Assembly (NCBI GenBank): GCA_964593455.1
Contig: CAZQHK010000001.1
Span: 124,001 to 188,000 of the forward strand
DNA: 64,000 nucleotides
Direction: 5' to 3'
Origin: CAZQHK01 sp964593455
GTDB lineage: Bacteria > Muiribacteriota > CAYSPT01
The notes under the pieces were generated by a model. It did not search any database. It had not been told where the DNA came from and saw only the letters and a list, made by a program, of their open reading frames with translations. This document shows positions 33,093 to 40,749 of this stretch, piece by piece (positions within the stretch are counted from its first letter, which is position 1; each line of letters starts with the position of its first letter). Both the position numbers and the translations under genes were made by a program.

Positions 33093-34778
33093 ATGAGTGA
33101 AATAGACGTAAAAGCAAGCGAAATAAAGGATATAGAACAGTATTTACTCAACTCGTACAGCTCGGAGCACTGGCAGAACATTGGTGTCAGGCGACGGGCG
33201 GGAGTAGTTACCCCGGTTTTTTCTCTCCGGACGAATAGTGATGAAGGTGCCGGCACGTTCGCTGATCTCAAACTTCTGGCTGATTGGTGTGCTGTCGTTG
33301 GGCACGGTGTAATACAGGTCCTGCCAATTAATGATACGGCGGGTAATATCAGTCCGTATAGTGCAGTTACTGCTTTCGGTCTCGACCCGATGCTGCTCGC
33401 CATACGGTCGGTACCGTTTGTCGAGTCTCACCCGGACATACTGAAATTCGTTAATGAGTCTCTCAAACAAATTCCCACCGGGGAGCGGGTGGATTGGGTG
33501 GCGTTGCGCCGGGTTAAAGAGAAGATCCTGGCCGATATATATAGCGTTTTTCTCGAACGGGTCTCTGCGGATGAATTGAATCGGTTTTCTCAATTTAAAA
33601 AAGAGAATGGTCACTGGCTCTGGCCATACGCTGTTTTTCGCAGTCTCAAGGAACGGTTCGACCAGAAAAGCTGGGTAGAGTGGCCCGAAGAGTATGTCTC
33701 CGGAGGAGTGTTTATCGATCGTGGACTGGAAGAGCGGTCCGGGTTTTTTGAGTTTGTACAGTGGTTGCTGGAGGAACAGTTGATAGACGTGAAGAACCAC
33801 TGTGCACAGAAGGGGGTCTCCCTGAAGGGCGATATTCCTATCCTGCTAAGTTATGACAGTGCCGATGTATGGTCCCGGCAGGAATATTTCAATCTTGACG
33901 TGACGGCCGGGGCGCCGCCGGATATGTTCTCCGACGACGGGCAGAATTGGGGATTCCCTACCTATAAATGGGATGTGCTGGCGTCGCGGGAGTTCGATTG
34001 GTGGCGGGAACGTCTACAGCAGGCGGAGAAGTTCCTTCACTTGTACCGTATAGACCATGTGGTCGGGTTTTTCCGTATCTGGACCATTCCCGAAGGAGAA
34101 AAAACCGGTGAGAATGGGTATTTTGTTCCCGAAGATGAAAGTGTGTGGGAGGAGCATGGTAGAACTCTGTTGAAAATGATGCTCGATTCAACCGTCTTGC
34201 TGCCTCTGGCGGAAGATCTCGGTGTGGTCCCTCCCTGTGCCCGGGAAGTCTTACTGGAACTGGGAATCCCCGGCACGAAGGTCGATCGTTGGGAGCGTGA
34301 CTGGGATGGTGATGGAAGCTACCTTGATGCGAAAAGCTTCAATCCGGTGTCGCTGGCTTCAATGAGCACCCATGACACGGACACTCTCAGAGGCTGGTGG
34401 CAAGACTTTCCCGAGGAGCGGGATGTATTTTTTCAGTCTTTGAACAAAAAAGGAAAATCGCCGGCGAAGCTCGATCAAAAGACTCATGATCGTATTCTGC
34501 AACGGGTGTACGCTTCGTCTTCGTTGTTTGCCTTGAATCTGCTTCAGGATCTGGTAAGTAGAGAACCCGCCATACTGAAAGACGATCCGGCTGAGAACCG
34601 GATCAACGTTCCCGGTGCGGATAATCCAAAAAACTGGACCTACCGGTTCCCTTTTACCATAGAGGAGATGCTGACGGGAGAAAGTTTCAAGAAACTGAAT
34701 ACATTCCTCAAAAAATTAGTGCAACAAACAGATCGGTTTAACGCAGGCAATGTAAAAAGTAAGGTTATAGATTTTTGA
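33093..34778 (+). CDS. malQ: 4-alpha-glucanotransferase (GH77, amylomaltase)
   Basis: This 561-residue enzyme transfers alpha-1,4-glucan segments between maltodextrins, acting in glycogen or starch turnover. Family features are NISPYSAVTAFGLDPM near the N-terminus and YRIDHVVGFFRIWTIP, which carries the nucleophile Asp. LAEDLGVVPP carries the acid/base Glu, and STHDTDTLRGWW the third acid. The ATG at 33093 lies 20 bases after a perfect AAGGAGG, with the small palindrome TGGGGCAGGCCCCA between them, an unusual ribosome binding region. No other glycogen gene is adjacent. Confidence 0.94.
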   Translation: MSEIDVKASEIKDIEQYLLNSYSSEHWQNIGVRRRAGVVTPVFSLRTNSDEGAGTFADLKLLADWCAVVGHGVIQVLPINDTAGNISPYSAVTAFGLDPMLLAIRSVPFVESHPDILKFVNESLKQIPTGERVDWVALRRVKEKILADIYSVFLERVSADELNRFSQFKKENGHWLWPYAVFRSLKERFDQKSWVEWPEEYVSGGVFIDRGLEERSGFFEFVQWLLEEQLIDVKNHCAQKGVSLKGDIPILLSYDSADVWSRQEYFNLDVTAGAPPDMFSDDGQNWGFPTYKWDVLASREFDWWRERLQQAEKFLHLYRIDHVVGFFRIWTIPEGEKTGENGYFVPEDESVWEEHGRTLLKMMLDSTVLLPLAEDLGVVPPCAREVLLELGIPGTKVDRWERDWDGDGSYLDAKSFNPVSLASMSTHDTDTLRGWWQDFPEERDVFFQSLNKKGKSPAKLDQKTHDRILQRVYASSSLFALNLLQDLVSREPAILKDDPAENRINVPGADNPKNWTYRFPFTIEEMLTGESFKKLNTFLKKLVQQTDRFNAGNVKSKVIDF

Positions 34779-34893
34779 GATTGAGAATTTACCCGGGCGG
34801 CGGCTGTTTGCATTCCTCAAAACACATGAGTAAACATTGAGTCGTAGCGGAAGCTGGGTGGTCCCGCCCTCAAGCAAGATAGCGTAGAAAGAA
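34777..34893 (+). repeat. dispersed intergenic repeat, long copy upstream of the TIGR04076 gene
   Basis: Starting with GAGATTGAGAATTTACCCGG inside the malQ stop and ending AGCGTAGAAAGAAGG, this 117-base segment aligns with the reverse complement of 50031-50226. Shared blocks are ACCCGGGCG, TGAGT..ACATTGAG, GGTCCCRCCCTCAAGCAAG and GTAGAAAG. The copy at 50031 has about 80 extra bases in the middle. It ends 9 bases before the start codon of the next gene. Confidence 0.7.
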
Positions 34894-34902
34894 GGGTTGG
34901 AG

Positions 34903-35181
34903 ATGGATGCCAGTTATCGGGTTTTGGTTACTGTTAAAGATGTCATGGGCAGCGGTAAAACCTCTTGCGGTTACCGGGTTGGCAATACCTGGACAGTGAC
35001 CGGTCATGAGACTATCGAAGGGTTTTGCGGATGGGCTTTTGCCGCCATGCTACCGTTTTTGACCGTACTCAGATTTGGTGGCAGTTTCCCCTGGGAGCCG
35101 GATGAAGATACAGCCCTCGTGTGCTGCCCCGACCCGCATAATCCAGTGGTTTTCGAGCTTCGGCGTTTGCCCGTAAAATAG
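34903..35181 (+). CDS. TIGR04076-family small protein
   Basis: This 92-residue protein starts at ATG 34903. The pattern matches the TIGR04076 family: YRVLVTVKDVMGSGKTSCGY, a central CGWAFAAMLPFLTVLRFGG, the FPWEPDEDTALVCCPDP segment, and an end in NPVVFELRRL. Several Cys (four in 92) could bind metal or form a redox site. The family has no established function. It stands alone, with a dispersed-repeat copy as its leader. Confidence 0.8.
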   Translation: MDASYRVLVTVKDVMGSGKTSCGYRVGNTWTVTGHETIEGFCGWAFAAMLPFLTVLRFGGSFPWEPDEDTALVCCPDPHNPVVFELRRLPVK

Positions 35182-35377
35182 CCGGGTTAGAGGCACTCGA
35201 CCAAGTCTTCCGCAGGCGTACTGTTTAGTTTATAGCGGTTCCTGTTGTGGCTTCTTTTTTTTATACATATTCAGTTTGAAATCCCTAGGATACAAAGGTG
35301 AATTCACTCGATATTTACTCATCATAAAATGTGTGTATTTAATTAGTAATTGTGGTCTCTGCAACCGCAAAGAGAGC

Positions 35378-35406
35378 TTGACAATAGGGTTTTAGGGTGT
35401 TAAAAT
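35378..35406 (+). promoter_or_regulatory. sigma-70-type promoter of the HD-GYP cluster
   Basis: TTGACA at 35378-35383, a 17-base spacer and TAAAAT at 35401-35406 form a near-consensus promoter. The next start codon is at 35441. Confidence 0.75.
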
Positions 35407-35440
35407 CATTCTCTTGGCTTCGGATAAGGAGTCTTCAAGG

Positions 35441-35878
35441 ATGAAACACCATCGTAATGGATGTCCGATCAATCATGATAAGAACAGCAATCTAAGACGA
35501 TTCCAGGATCTGATGGACCAGCTATTCATGATGATGTCCCCGATTTTCGGCGTTGTGGAAACCTCTATTTTTCTCACTCGTGGGTTGGCGTTAAACGAAA
35601 ATCAACCTGTAGCAGATCATGATATCTCCGTTACCGCTGAAGGAGTCCTTTTCACCGGAGAGCCAGAAGCACTGGGATCGATATCTCCAGATGATTTTAA
35701 TGAATTATTAACCAATTATTTGAGTCGGGTTATCTATATTGTCAGGAGACTTACCGGTGAACTCCTTAACGACGATTTTTACAGGGTGGCGGAAGAGACT
35801 CTTGGCGACGCCACCGAAGTGACCAGACGGGTTTTTGCTTTCCGCTTGATTGAACAAGGGGTGGCAAATGGCACTTAA
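35441..35878 (+). CDS. protein of unknown function, partner of the HD-GYP protein
   Basis: This 145-residue protein starts at ATG 35441, nine bases after AAGGAG. The prediction is mostly helical: a His-rich start (MKHHRNGCPINHD), a hydrophobic helix FQDLMDQLFMMMSPIFGVV that is too short and mixed for a clear membrane span, and an amphipathic C-terminal half. I recognise no family. It overlaps the next gene by 11 bases, so the two products are probably made together. A regulatory or partner role for the c-di-GMP phosphodiesterase is inference from that coupling. Confidence 0.65.
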   Translation: MKHHRNGCPINHDKNSNLRRFQDLMDQLFMMMSPIFGVVETSIFLTRGLALNENQPVADHDISVTAEGVLFTGEPEALGSISPDDFNELLTNYLSRVIYIVRRLTGELLNDDFYRVAEETLGDATEVTRRVFAFRLIEQGVANGT

Positions 35879-38030
35879 AAGACGTCGTCCGGAGAAACAC
35901 CGGGTTCTAGGGGAAGCGATCCGCCGTGAGTTTATGGAACTCACGTCATTGACCAAGATCAGCGAAGCTATGAGTTCCTCGTTCAATCTCCGCAATCTTC
36001 TGTCACTGATAATGGATACGGTGACCAAAGACATTCCCTGTGACCAGGCCTTTCTGCTGGTGGTTAATCCCGTTAGCGGCGAATATGAGCTTGAATACAC
36101 TTCGGGGCTGGAAGAAGAAGAGCTGACAACCATCCGCGAGGGCCGGAACCAGATTATCAATTGGGTTCTGAAAAAAAGTTTTCCGCTGTTGATGATCGAT
36201 GAACTCAGGGACGAAGTGTTTACCGATCCGAGTATGCAGTCATTGATAGCCCTGCCACTCAAGGTGACCGACCGGGTTATTGGTCTGATAGAGCTGGCCA
36301 GGATTAAACCGTCCAGTAGTTTTACGGTTAATGACCAGGCGTTGCTGTCGGTCTATGCGGCTCAAACGGCTCTGGCGATAGAGAATACTCGCCTGACAAA
36401 CGCTGCCCGCGGAAAGATCAGGGAACTCAACAAACTGAACGAAATAGGAAAATTGCTCAACTCCACGCTGGATCTGGAGCAGATACTGGATACCATCATC
36501 AACACCTTCAAAGAGATGATCAATGTGCAGGCAGCCAGCATATTACTTGTTGATAATGAGCAGGCCCGGCTCACCCTGGTGTTCTCGGAAATCCCTTCCG
36601 ACGAATTGGTTGAAAACATGAAACACCGCTTGTTCAGCAGTTACTATTCGCTCACCGGAACGCCTGTTCCCGAAGATGATTTCCGGCTTTTGGTTGAGGT
36701 GGGCAGCCAGTACCATGATCTTCAAGTGGAAGAGGACCTGAACAGCCATCTGATAGTTCCCCTGATCATGAAGGGAGAAGTAATGGGCCTGCTGGCCATC
36801 AGTCATTCGGAGGTTTCCTATTTCTCTAAAGACAATCTGAGAACACTTTCCACCTTTGCATCTCAGGCAGCTATGGCTATCGAGAACGCACGCGTTTACC
36901 ATGGGATGGAGGGGAAAATAAACGAACTTTCCTTTATATCCAAGGTCAGTAAAGCTCTCACCAGCACGCTCAATCTCGACCGCATACTGAGCCTCATGAT
37001 CGGATTGACGGCAAATATTCTTCGGGTGGAAGCCTGTATGCTGACTCTGAAAGACGAGCGTACCGACGAGTTCATGACCAGGGCCTCACTCGGATTGGAT
37101 TCAGATGAGCTAAATGGGAACTCCCATGTGGCCGACGAGGTTTCCCGATGGGTTATTGAAAACGGCGAACCGGTGGTGGTAGCCGATGTCTTGAATGATC
37201 CCAAGCTCAGCAAACTGCTGATTGGAAAGAAACCTCGTTATCGGGCTTTTGTCTTCGTTCCGCTGATCATGAAAAACAAGGTTATCGGTGCACTAGGTGC
37301 CTTTATGCATAAGGTCCGACGGTTCACGAATGACGAAGTGAACCTTCTGTTTACTCTGGGAACCCAAGCCGCCGCCGCCATCGAGAATGCCCGCCTGTAC
37401 GGGTTCATGCAGGACAGTTACATAGATACGATTACCGCCTTGGCCGCGGCCATTGACGCCAAAGATTCTTACACGCACGGTCATTCCACGAAGGTCATGG
37501 AGTACGCCGTGGCTATTGCCGAAGAACTGGGGCTGCCTGACGAGGAAAAGGAGATCATCAAGTTTGCCGGTTTGCTTCACGATATTGGAAAGATCGGCGT
37601 CAGCGAGATGATTCTTCTGAAGAAAGACAACCTGACATCGGATGAGCGGGAAATCATCCAGACGCACCCGGAGCTCGGAAGTTTTATTATCGATAAAGTC
37701 GAGCTTCTGAAAAACATCTCTCCGTTGACCTATCATCATCACGAGCGGTTTGATGGAACCGGGTATCCCACCGGGCTCAAAGGAAAAGATATCCCGTTGG
37801 GAGCCAGAATATTGGCGGTGGCTGATGCGTTCGACGCCATGACATCCACCCGATCTTACCGGGAGGCGATGTCGCAGGAGAAAGCTCTGGAAGAGCTCAA
37901 AGCCTGTGCCGGCACGCAGTTTGACCCGGTAATAGTAGACGTGTTTTCCCAGGTTGTTCACCGTCAGACTCAGGAACCGGTCAACCATGATACCGGGCGT
38001 CCGGCAAATAAAACCGGGAGGTCATCGTAA
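35868..38030 (+). CDS. triple-GAF HD-GYP cyclic-di-GMP phosphodiesterase
   Basis: This 720-residue protein starts at ATG 35868 behind AAGGGG. It has no membrane segment. Three GAF sensor domains follow one another (about residues 25-170, 190-345 and 360-505), each opening with a similar helix (ISEAMSSSFNLRNLL, GKLLNSTLDLEQIL, SKALTSTLNLDRIL). The HD-GYP domain (about 510-690) is complete: LLHDIGKIG with His571 and Asp572, HHHERFDGTGYPTGLKG near 622, and ADAFDAMTSTRSYR. It should hydrolyse c-di-GMP in the cytoplasm. Flagellar and pilus genes in the window are plausible outputs. Confidence 0.92.
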   Translation: MALKRRRPEKHRVLGEAIRREFMELTSLTKISEAMSSSFNLRNLLSLIMDTVTKDIPCDQAFLLVVNPVSGEYELEYTSGLEEEELTTIREGRNQIINWVLKKSFPLLMIDELRDEVFTDPSMQSLIALPLKVTDRVIGLIELARIKPSSSFTVNDQALLSVYAAQTALAIENTRLTNAARGKIRELNKLNEIGKLLNSTLDLEQILDTIINTFKEMINVQAASILLVDNEQARLTLVFSEIPSDELVENMKHRLFSSYYSLTGTPVPEDDFRLLVEVGSQYHDLQVEEDLNSHLIVPLIMKGEVMGLLAISHSEVSYFSKDNLRTLSTFASQAAMAIENARVYHGMEGKINELSFISKVSKALTSTLNLDRILSLMIGLTANILRVEACMLTLKDERTDEFMTRASLGLDSDELNGNSHVADEVSRWVIENGEPVVVADVLNDPKLSKLLIGKKPRYRAFVFVPLIMKNKVIGALGAFMHKVRRFTNDEVNLLFTLGTQAAAAIENARLYGFMQDSYIDTITALAAAIDAKDSYTHGHSTKVMEYAVAIAEELGLPDEEKEIIKFAGLLHDIGKIGVSEMILLKKDNLTSDEREIIQTHPELGSFIIDKVELLKNISPLTYHHHERFDGTGYPTGLKGKDIPLGARILAVADAFDAMTSTRSYREAMSQEKALEELKACAGTQFDPVIVDVFSQVVHRQTQEPVNHDTGRPANKTGRSS

Positions 38031-38032
38031 CC

Positions 38033-38344
38033 ATGTCTTTCGGTGCAGTGAGCATGCTCGACCGGTTGGCGGAAAAAACTGTCCCTTCCTATCAGGTTGA
38101 ACACACCTGGGGTGAAGAATTTACCGTTTCCGACCGGCTTTTTGTTCCACTTATACGATACCGATCGGTGTCGTTCGATAAAGAATCCGGTCCGGTATCC
38201 GGGGGGTATGCCAGTGTCGAGCCGGTAGGTTTCCTCACGGTAAAAGATGGACAGCCGTACTGGATCGGCTTCCTTTCAGACCAGAACCTTGAAAAGGGTT
38301 TGCAGAGTAAACGAGACCCGGAGCCGGAGAAAGAAGGTTTCTGA
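38033..38344 (+). CDS. GerW (YtfJ)-like small protein
   Basis: This 103-residue protein starts at ATG 38033, two bases after the HD-GYP stop. It begins with LDRLAEKTVPSYQVEHTWGEEF, then VSDRLFVPLIRYRSVSF, and the stretch GGYASVEPVGFLTVKDGQPYWI. That layout resembles the GerW/YtfJ family, known from spores but found in many bacteria, although the Gly-rich loop is shorter here. Its stop overlaps the membrane-protease gene. The family's biochemical role is not known. Confidence 0.55.
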   Translation: MSFGAVSMLDRLAEKTVPSYQVEHTWGEEFTVSDRLFVPLIRYRSVSFDKESGPVSGGYASVEPVGFLTVKDGQPYWIGFLSDQNLEKGLQSKRDPEPEKEGF

Positions 38345-39138
38345 TGTCTCCCTGGCAGCGCCTGCTTCGCGCCATCCGACGGACCGACAAGGTACTCCTC
38401 GTTTATATCGGGATCGTCCTTTTCTTCATCGTGGCCGCGGTGGTGCTCAAACACCGGACGCTACCGATGTTTTTGACCTCCATCAGCCACTGGATGATAG
38501 GCAAGCTAGTGTGGTTTGTATTATTTGTGCCGATCATCCTGATGTCGCTCACTATTCACGAGATTGCCCACGGTTGGACCGCTCTTCAGTTCGGCGATCC
38601 CACCGCAAAGAATCGCGGCCGGCTCACGCTCAATCCGATAAAACATCTCGATTTGGTCGGTACGCTCATGTTTTTGTTTGTTGGAATAGGGTGGGCTAAG
38701 CCTGTACCGGTCAACCCGTACAACTTTGACAATCCGCGTCGGGCCGACATACTGGTGTCGCTGGCCGGACCGGGAGTGAACCTGCTGCAGGCACTTGTCG
38801 CGGGCGCCGTCTTACGATTTATGGTAAACACCGGGATTAACCCCATCATCACCCTGCCGTTGCTGGGGCAAACAGATATTATTGTCAGATTAATAATGAG
38901 GACTGTTGAGATTGGGGCACTCCTGGCCGTGTTCAACCTGCTGCCAATCCCTCCGCTGGATGGGTCGCATATTCTGGATAATCTTTTACCCCCAAGAGCT
39001 GCAATGGTATACAGGAGAATCAAATCCTTCGGCTTTATTATAATTCTCATTCTGATGATGACCGGTATCCTCGGACAATTGATATGGGGACCTGCCAGCC
39101 TTCTTGTCGAACTATTTGCCGGTTACCGCCCATTCTGA
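38344..39138 (+). CDS. site-2-protease-family (M50) membrane metalloprotease
   Basis: This is a 264-residue polytopic inner-membrane protein. HEIAHGWTALQFGD near residue 75 is the HExxH zinc motif within a membrane helix. NLLPIPPLDGSHIL near 200 is the matching N-x2-P-x4-DG motif. GWAKPVPVNPYNF and SLAGPGVNLLQAL are typical of the YwhC/Rip3-type minimal S2P branch without PDZ domain. Such enzymes cleave substrates inside the membrane in regulated proteolysis. The substrate is unknown, and no anti-sigma factor is adjacent. It ends the cluster begun at 35441. Confidence 0.9.
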   Translation: MSPWQRLLRAIRRTDKVLLVYIGIVLFFIVAAVVLKHRTLPMFLTSISHWMIGKLVWFVLFVPIILMSLTIHEIAHGWTALQFGDPTAKNRGRLTLNPIKHLDLVGTLMFLFVGIGWAKPVPVNPYNFDNPRRADILVSLAGPGVNLLQALVAGAVLRFMVNTGINPIITLPLLGQTDIIVRLIMRTVEIGALLAVFNLLPIPPLDGSHILDNLLPPRAAMVYRRIKSFGFIIILILMMTGILGQLIWGPASLLVELFAGYRPF

Positions 39139-39344
39139 CAAACTCTCTTCGATCCACAACAGAGCTTTTCTCTTGATTCCACAGGGTACTCGTTCTATTC
39201 TCTTCACTGACTCTCTGGAATATCAGCGTAGAAAGCACGGTGTGAGATTTCAATTTCTCAATACTCAAATATCCTTGTTTTTCATGTCAACACTTCTCAT
39301 GTGCGCCATTGTTAGGCGCTAAAAAACATACACATGTTGAAAAT

Positions 39345-39373
39345 TTGACATAAGTTCCATCCCGTGCTATAAT
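39345..39373 (+). promoter_or_regulatory. consensus sigma-70 promoter of the floA operon
   Basis: TTGACA at 39345-39350, a 17-base spacer and TATAAT at 39368-39373 match both hexamers perfectly at optimal spacing. The floA start lies 41 bases after the -10 box. Confidence 0.85.
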
Positions 39374-39413
39374 TTTTCAAAAATTAAGTAAAAATCAATA
39401 AGGGGTGATTTTT

Positions 39414-40325
39414 GTGCCGGAACTGCTTGGTATTGGTGTCGTTGGTATAGTTATTATAGTAGCGTTTATTTTGTACCTGGTTCCACTCAGGCTTTATATG
39501 GCAGCCTTCTCATCCGGGGCTCCGGTGGGGCTGTTGACCCTGGTGGGTATGCGGCTCAGGCGGGTCAATCCAAATGGGATCGTACTGCCGTTGATCAAAG
39601 CTATCAAGGGTGGTTTGAATATCAGTGCGTCTGAACTCGAGGCTCACTATCTCTCCGGGGGATCCGTTGACCGGGTTGTGGACGCATTGATTTCCGCCGG
39701 GCGGGCGGGTATTCATATAACGTTTAAACGCGCAGCGGCCATAGATCTCGCCGGCCGCGATGTGCTCGAAGCGGTCCGTATGTGTGTCAATCCCAAAGTA
39801 CTCAAGACACCTCTGATAGCGGCCATGGCCATGAACGGAATCCAGGTGAAGGCAACTGCCCGGGTAACCGTCCGGGCCGATATCGACCGCCTGATCGGCG
39901 GCGCCGGTGAAGAGACCATCCTGGCCCGGGTGGGAGAAGGAATTGTCACTACCATTGGGTCGGCGGCCACCCACAAAGTGGTGCTGGAGAAACCTGAGAT
40001 GATATCGGAAGCCATCTTGGCCCGAGGTCTCGATTCGGGTACGGCTTTCGAGATACTTTCCGTGGATATTGCCGACGTCGACGTCGGCCGAAATATCGGA
40101 TCGGTTCTCAGGGCCGACCAGGCCCAGGCCGACAAACAGGTAGCCCAGGCCAAAGCGGAGGAAATGCGGGCTTTGGCCGTAGCCCGGGAACAGGAGATGA
40201 AAGCTCTCGAACAGGAGATGAGGGCCAGAGTTGTGGAAGCTGAAGCCGAGGTTCCTATGGCGCTCGCCGCTGCGTTCCGGGAAGGATCGTTTAAAGTACA
40301 ACAACAGGTTCCGAAAGCCAATTAA
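39414..40325 (+). CDS. floA: flotillin-like protein FloA
   Basis: This 303-residue membrane-raft protein of the YqfA/FloA family starts at GTG 39414, behind AAGGGGTG. A GTG three codons earlier overlaps the SD. An N-terminal membrane hairpin (about residues 3-30) is followed by the family core: PLIKAIKGGLNISASELEAHYLSGG, ALISAGRAGI and LDSGTAFEILSVDIADVDVGRNIG. A C-terminal Ala/Glu/Gln-rich coiled coil follows (QAQADKQVAQAKAEEMRALA). It organises functional membrane microdomains. It is the first gene of a signalling operon, with the STAS gene overlapping its stop. Confidence 0.95.
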   Translation: MPELLGIGVVGIVIIVAFILYLVPLRLYMAAFSSGAPVGLLTLVGMRLRRVNPNGIVLPLIKAIKGGLNISASELEAHYLSGGSVDRVVDALISAGRAGIHITFKRAAAIDLAGRDVLEAVRMCVNPKVLKTPLIAAMAMNGIQVKATARVTVRADIDRLIGGAGEETILARVGEGIVTTIGSAATHKVVLEKPEMISEAILARGLDSGTAFEILSVDIADVDVGRNIGSVLRADQAQADKQVAQAKAEEMRALAVAREQEMKALEQEMRARVVEAEAEVPMALAAAFREGSFKVQQQVPKAN

Positions 40326-40678
40326 TGAAGATCTCATCGAGGTCTATTGAAGACGTTTCTACAATAGAGCTGATTGGTGAGGTTGATTCAGTTTCAAAAA
40401 GAGACCTGGAAAATCTCCTGCAAGAGTTTCTCGATACCGGCTGTCATCAGGTTGTCGTGGATCTGGAACAGGTTGAATTCATGTCTTCCACCGGCATGAG
40501 TGTATTCCTTGAGTACCTGGTAAAGTTCAGGGATATAGGAGGGGATCTTCGAATATCCTGTGTGCAGAGAGATGTGATACGGGTTTTCAGGTTTACCAAG
40601 TTGGTGGAAGTATTCAAAATTTTTGAGACGACCGAAGATGCGGTACGAAGTTTTTCTCCCTGGGCGATTACGGAATGA
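40325..40678 (+). CDS. STAS-domain anti-sigma factor antagonist (SpoIIAA/RsbV-like)
   Basis: This 117-residue protein is a single STAS domain. Strands ISSRSIEDVSTIELIGEVD open the fold, VVVDLEQVEFMSSTGMSVF carries the phosphorylatable Ser (usual motif DSSG), and LRISCVQRDVIRVFRFTKL completes it. The start ATG overlaps the floA stop (TAATG). Antagonists of this type bind an anti-sigma kinase unless phosphorylated. The only kinase nearby is the membrane histidine kinase that follows, which is not of the RsbW type, so the partner is unclear. Confidence 0.9.
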   Translation: MKISSRSIEDVSTIELIGEVDSVSKRDLENLLQEFLDTGCHQVVVDLEQVEFMSSTGMSVFLEYLVKFRDIGGDLRISCVQRDVIRVFRFTKLVEVFKIFETTEDAVRSFSPWAITE

Positions 40679-40749
40679 GTGTATTAGGTATTGTATGATT
40701 TGTTCGGTAGGCCATTTCTGGATGGGAACATTTCGAGCGGTGAGTGACG

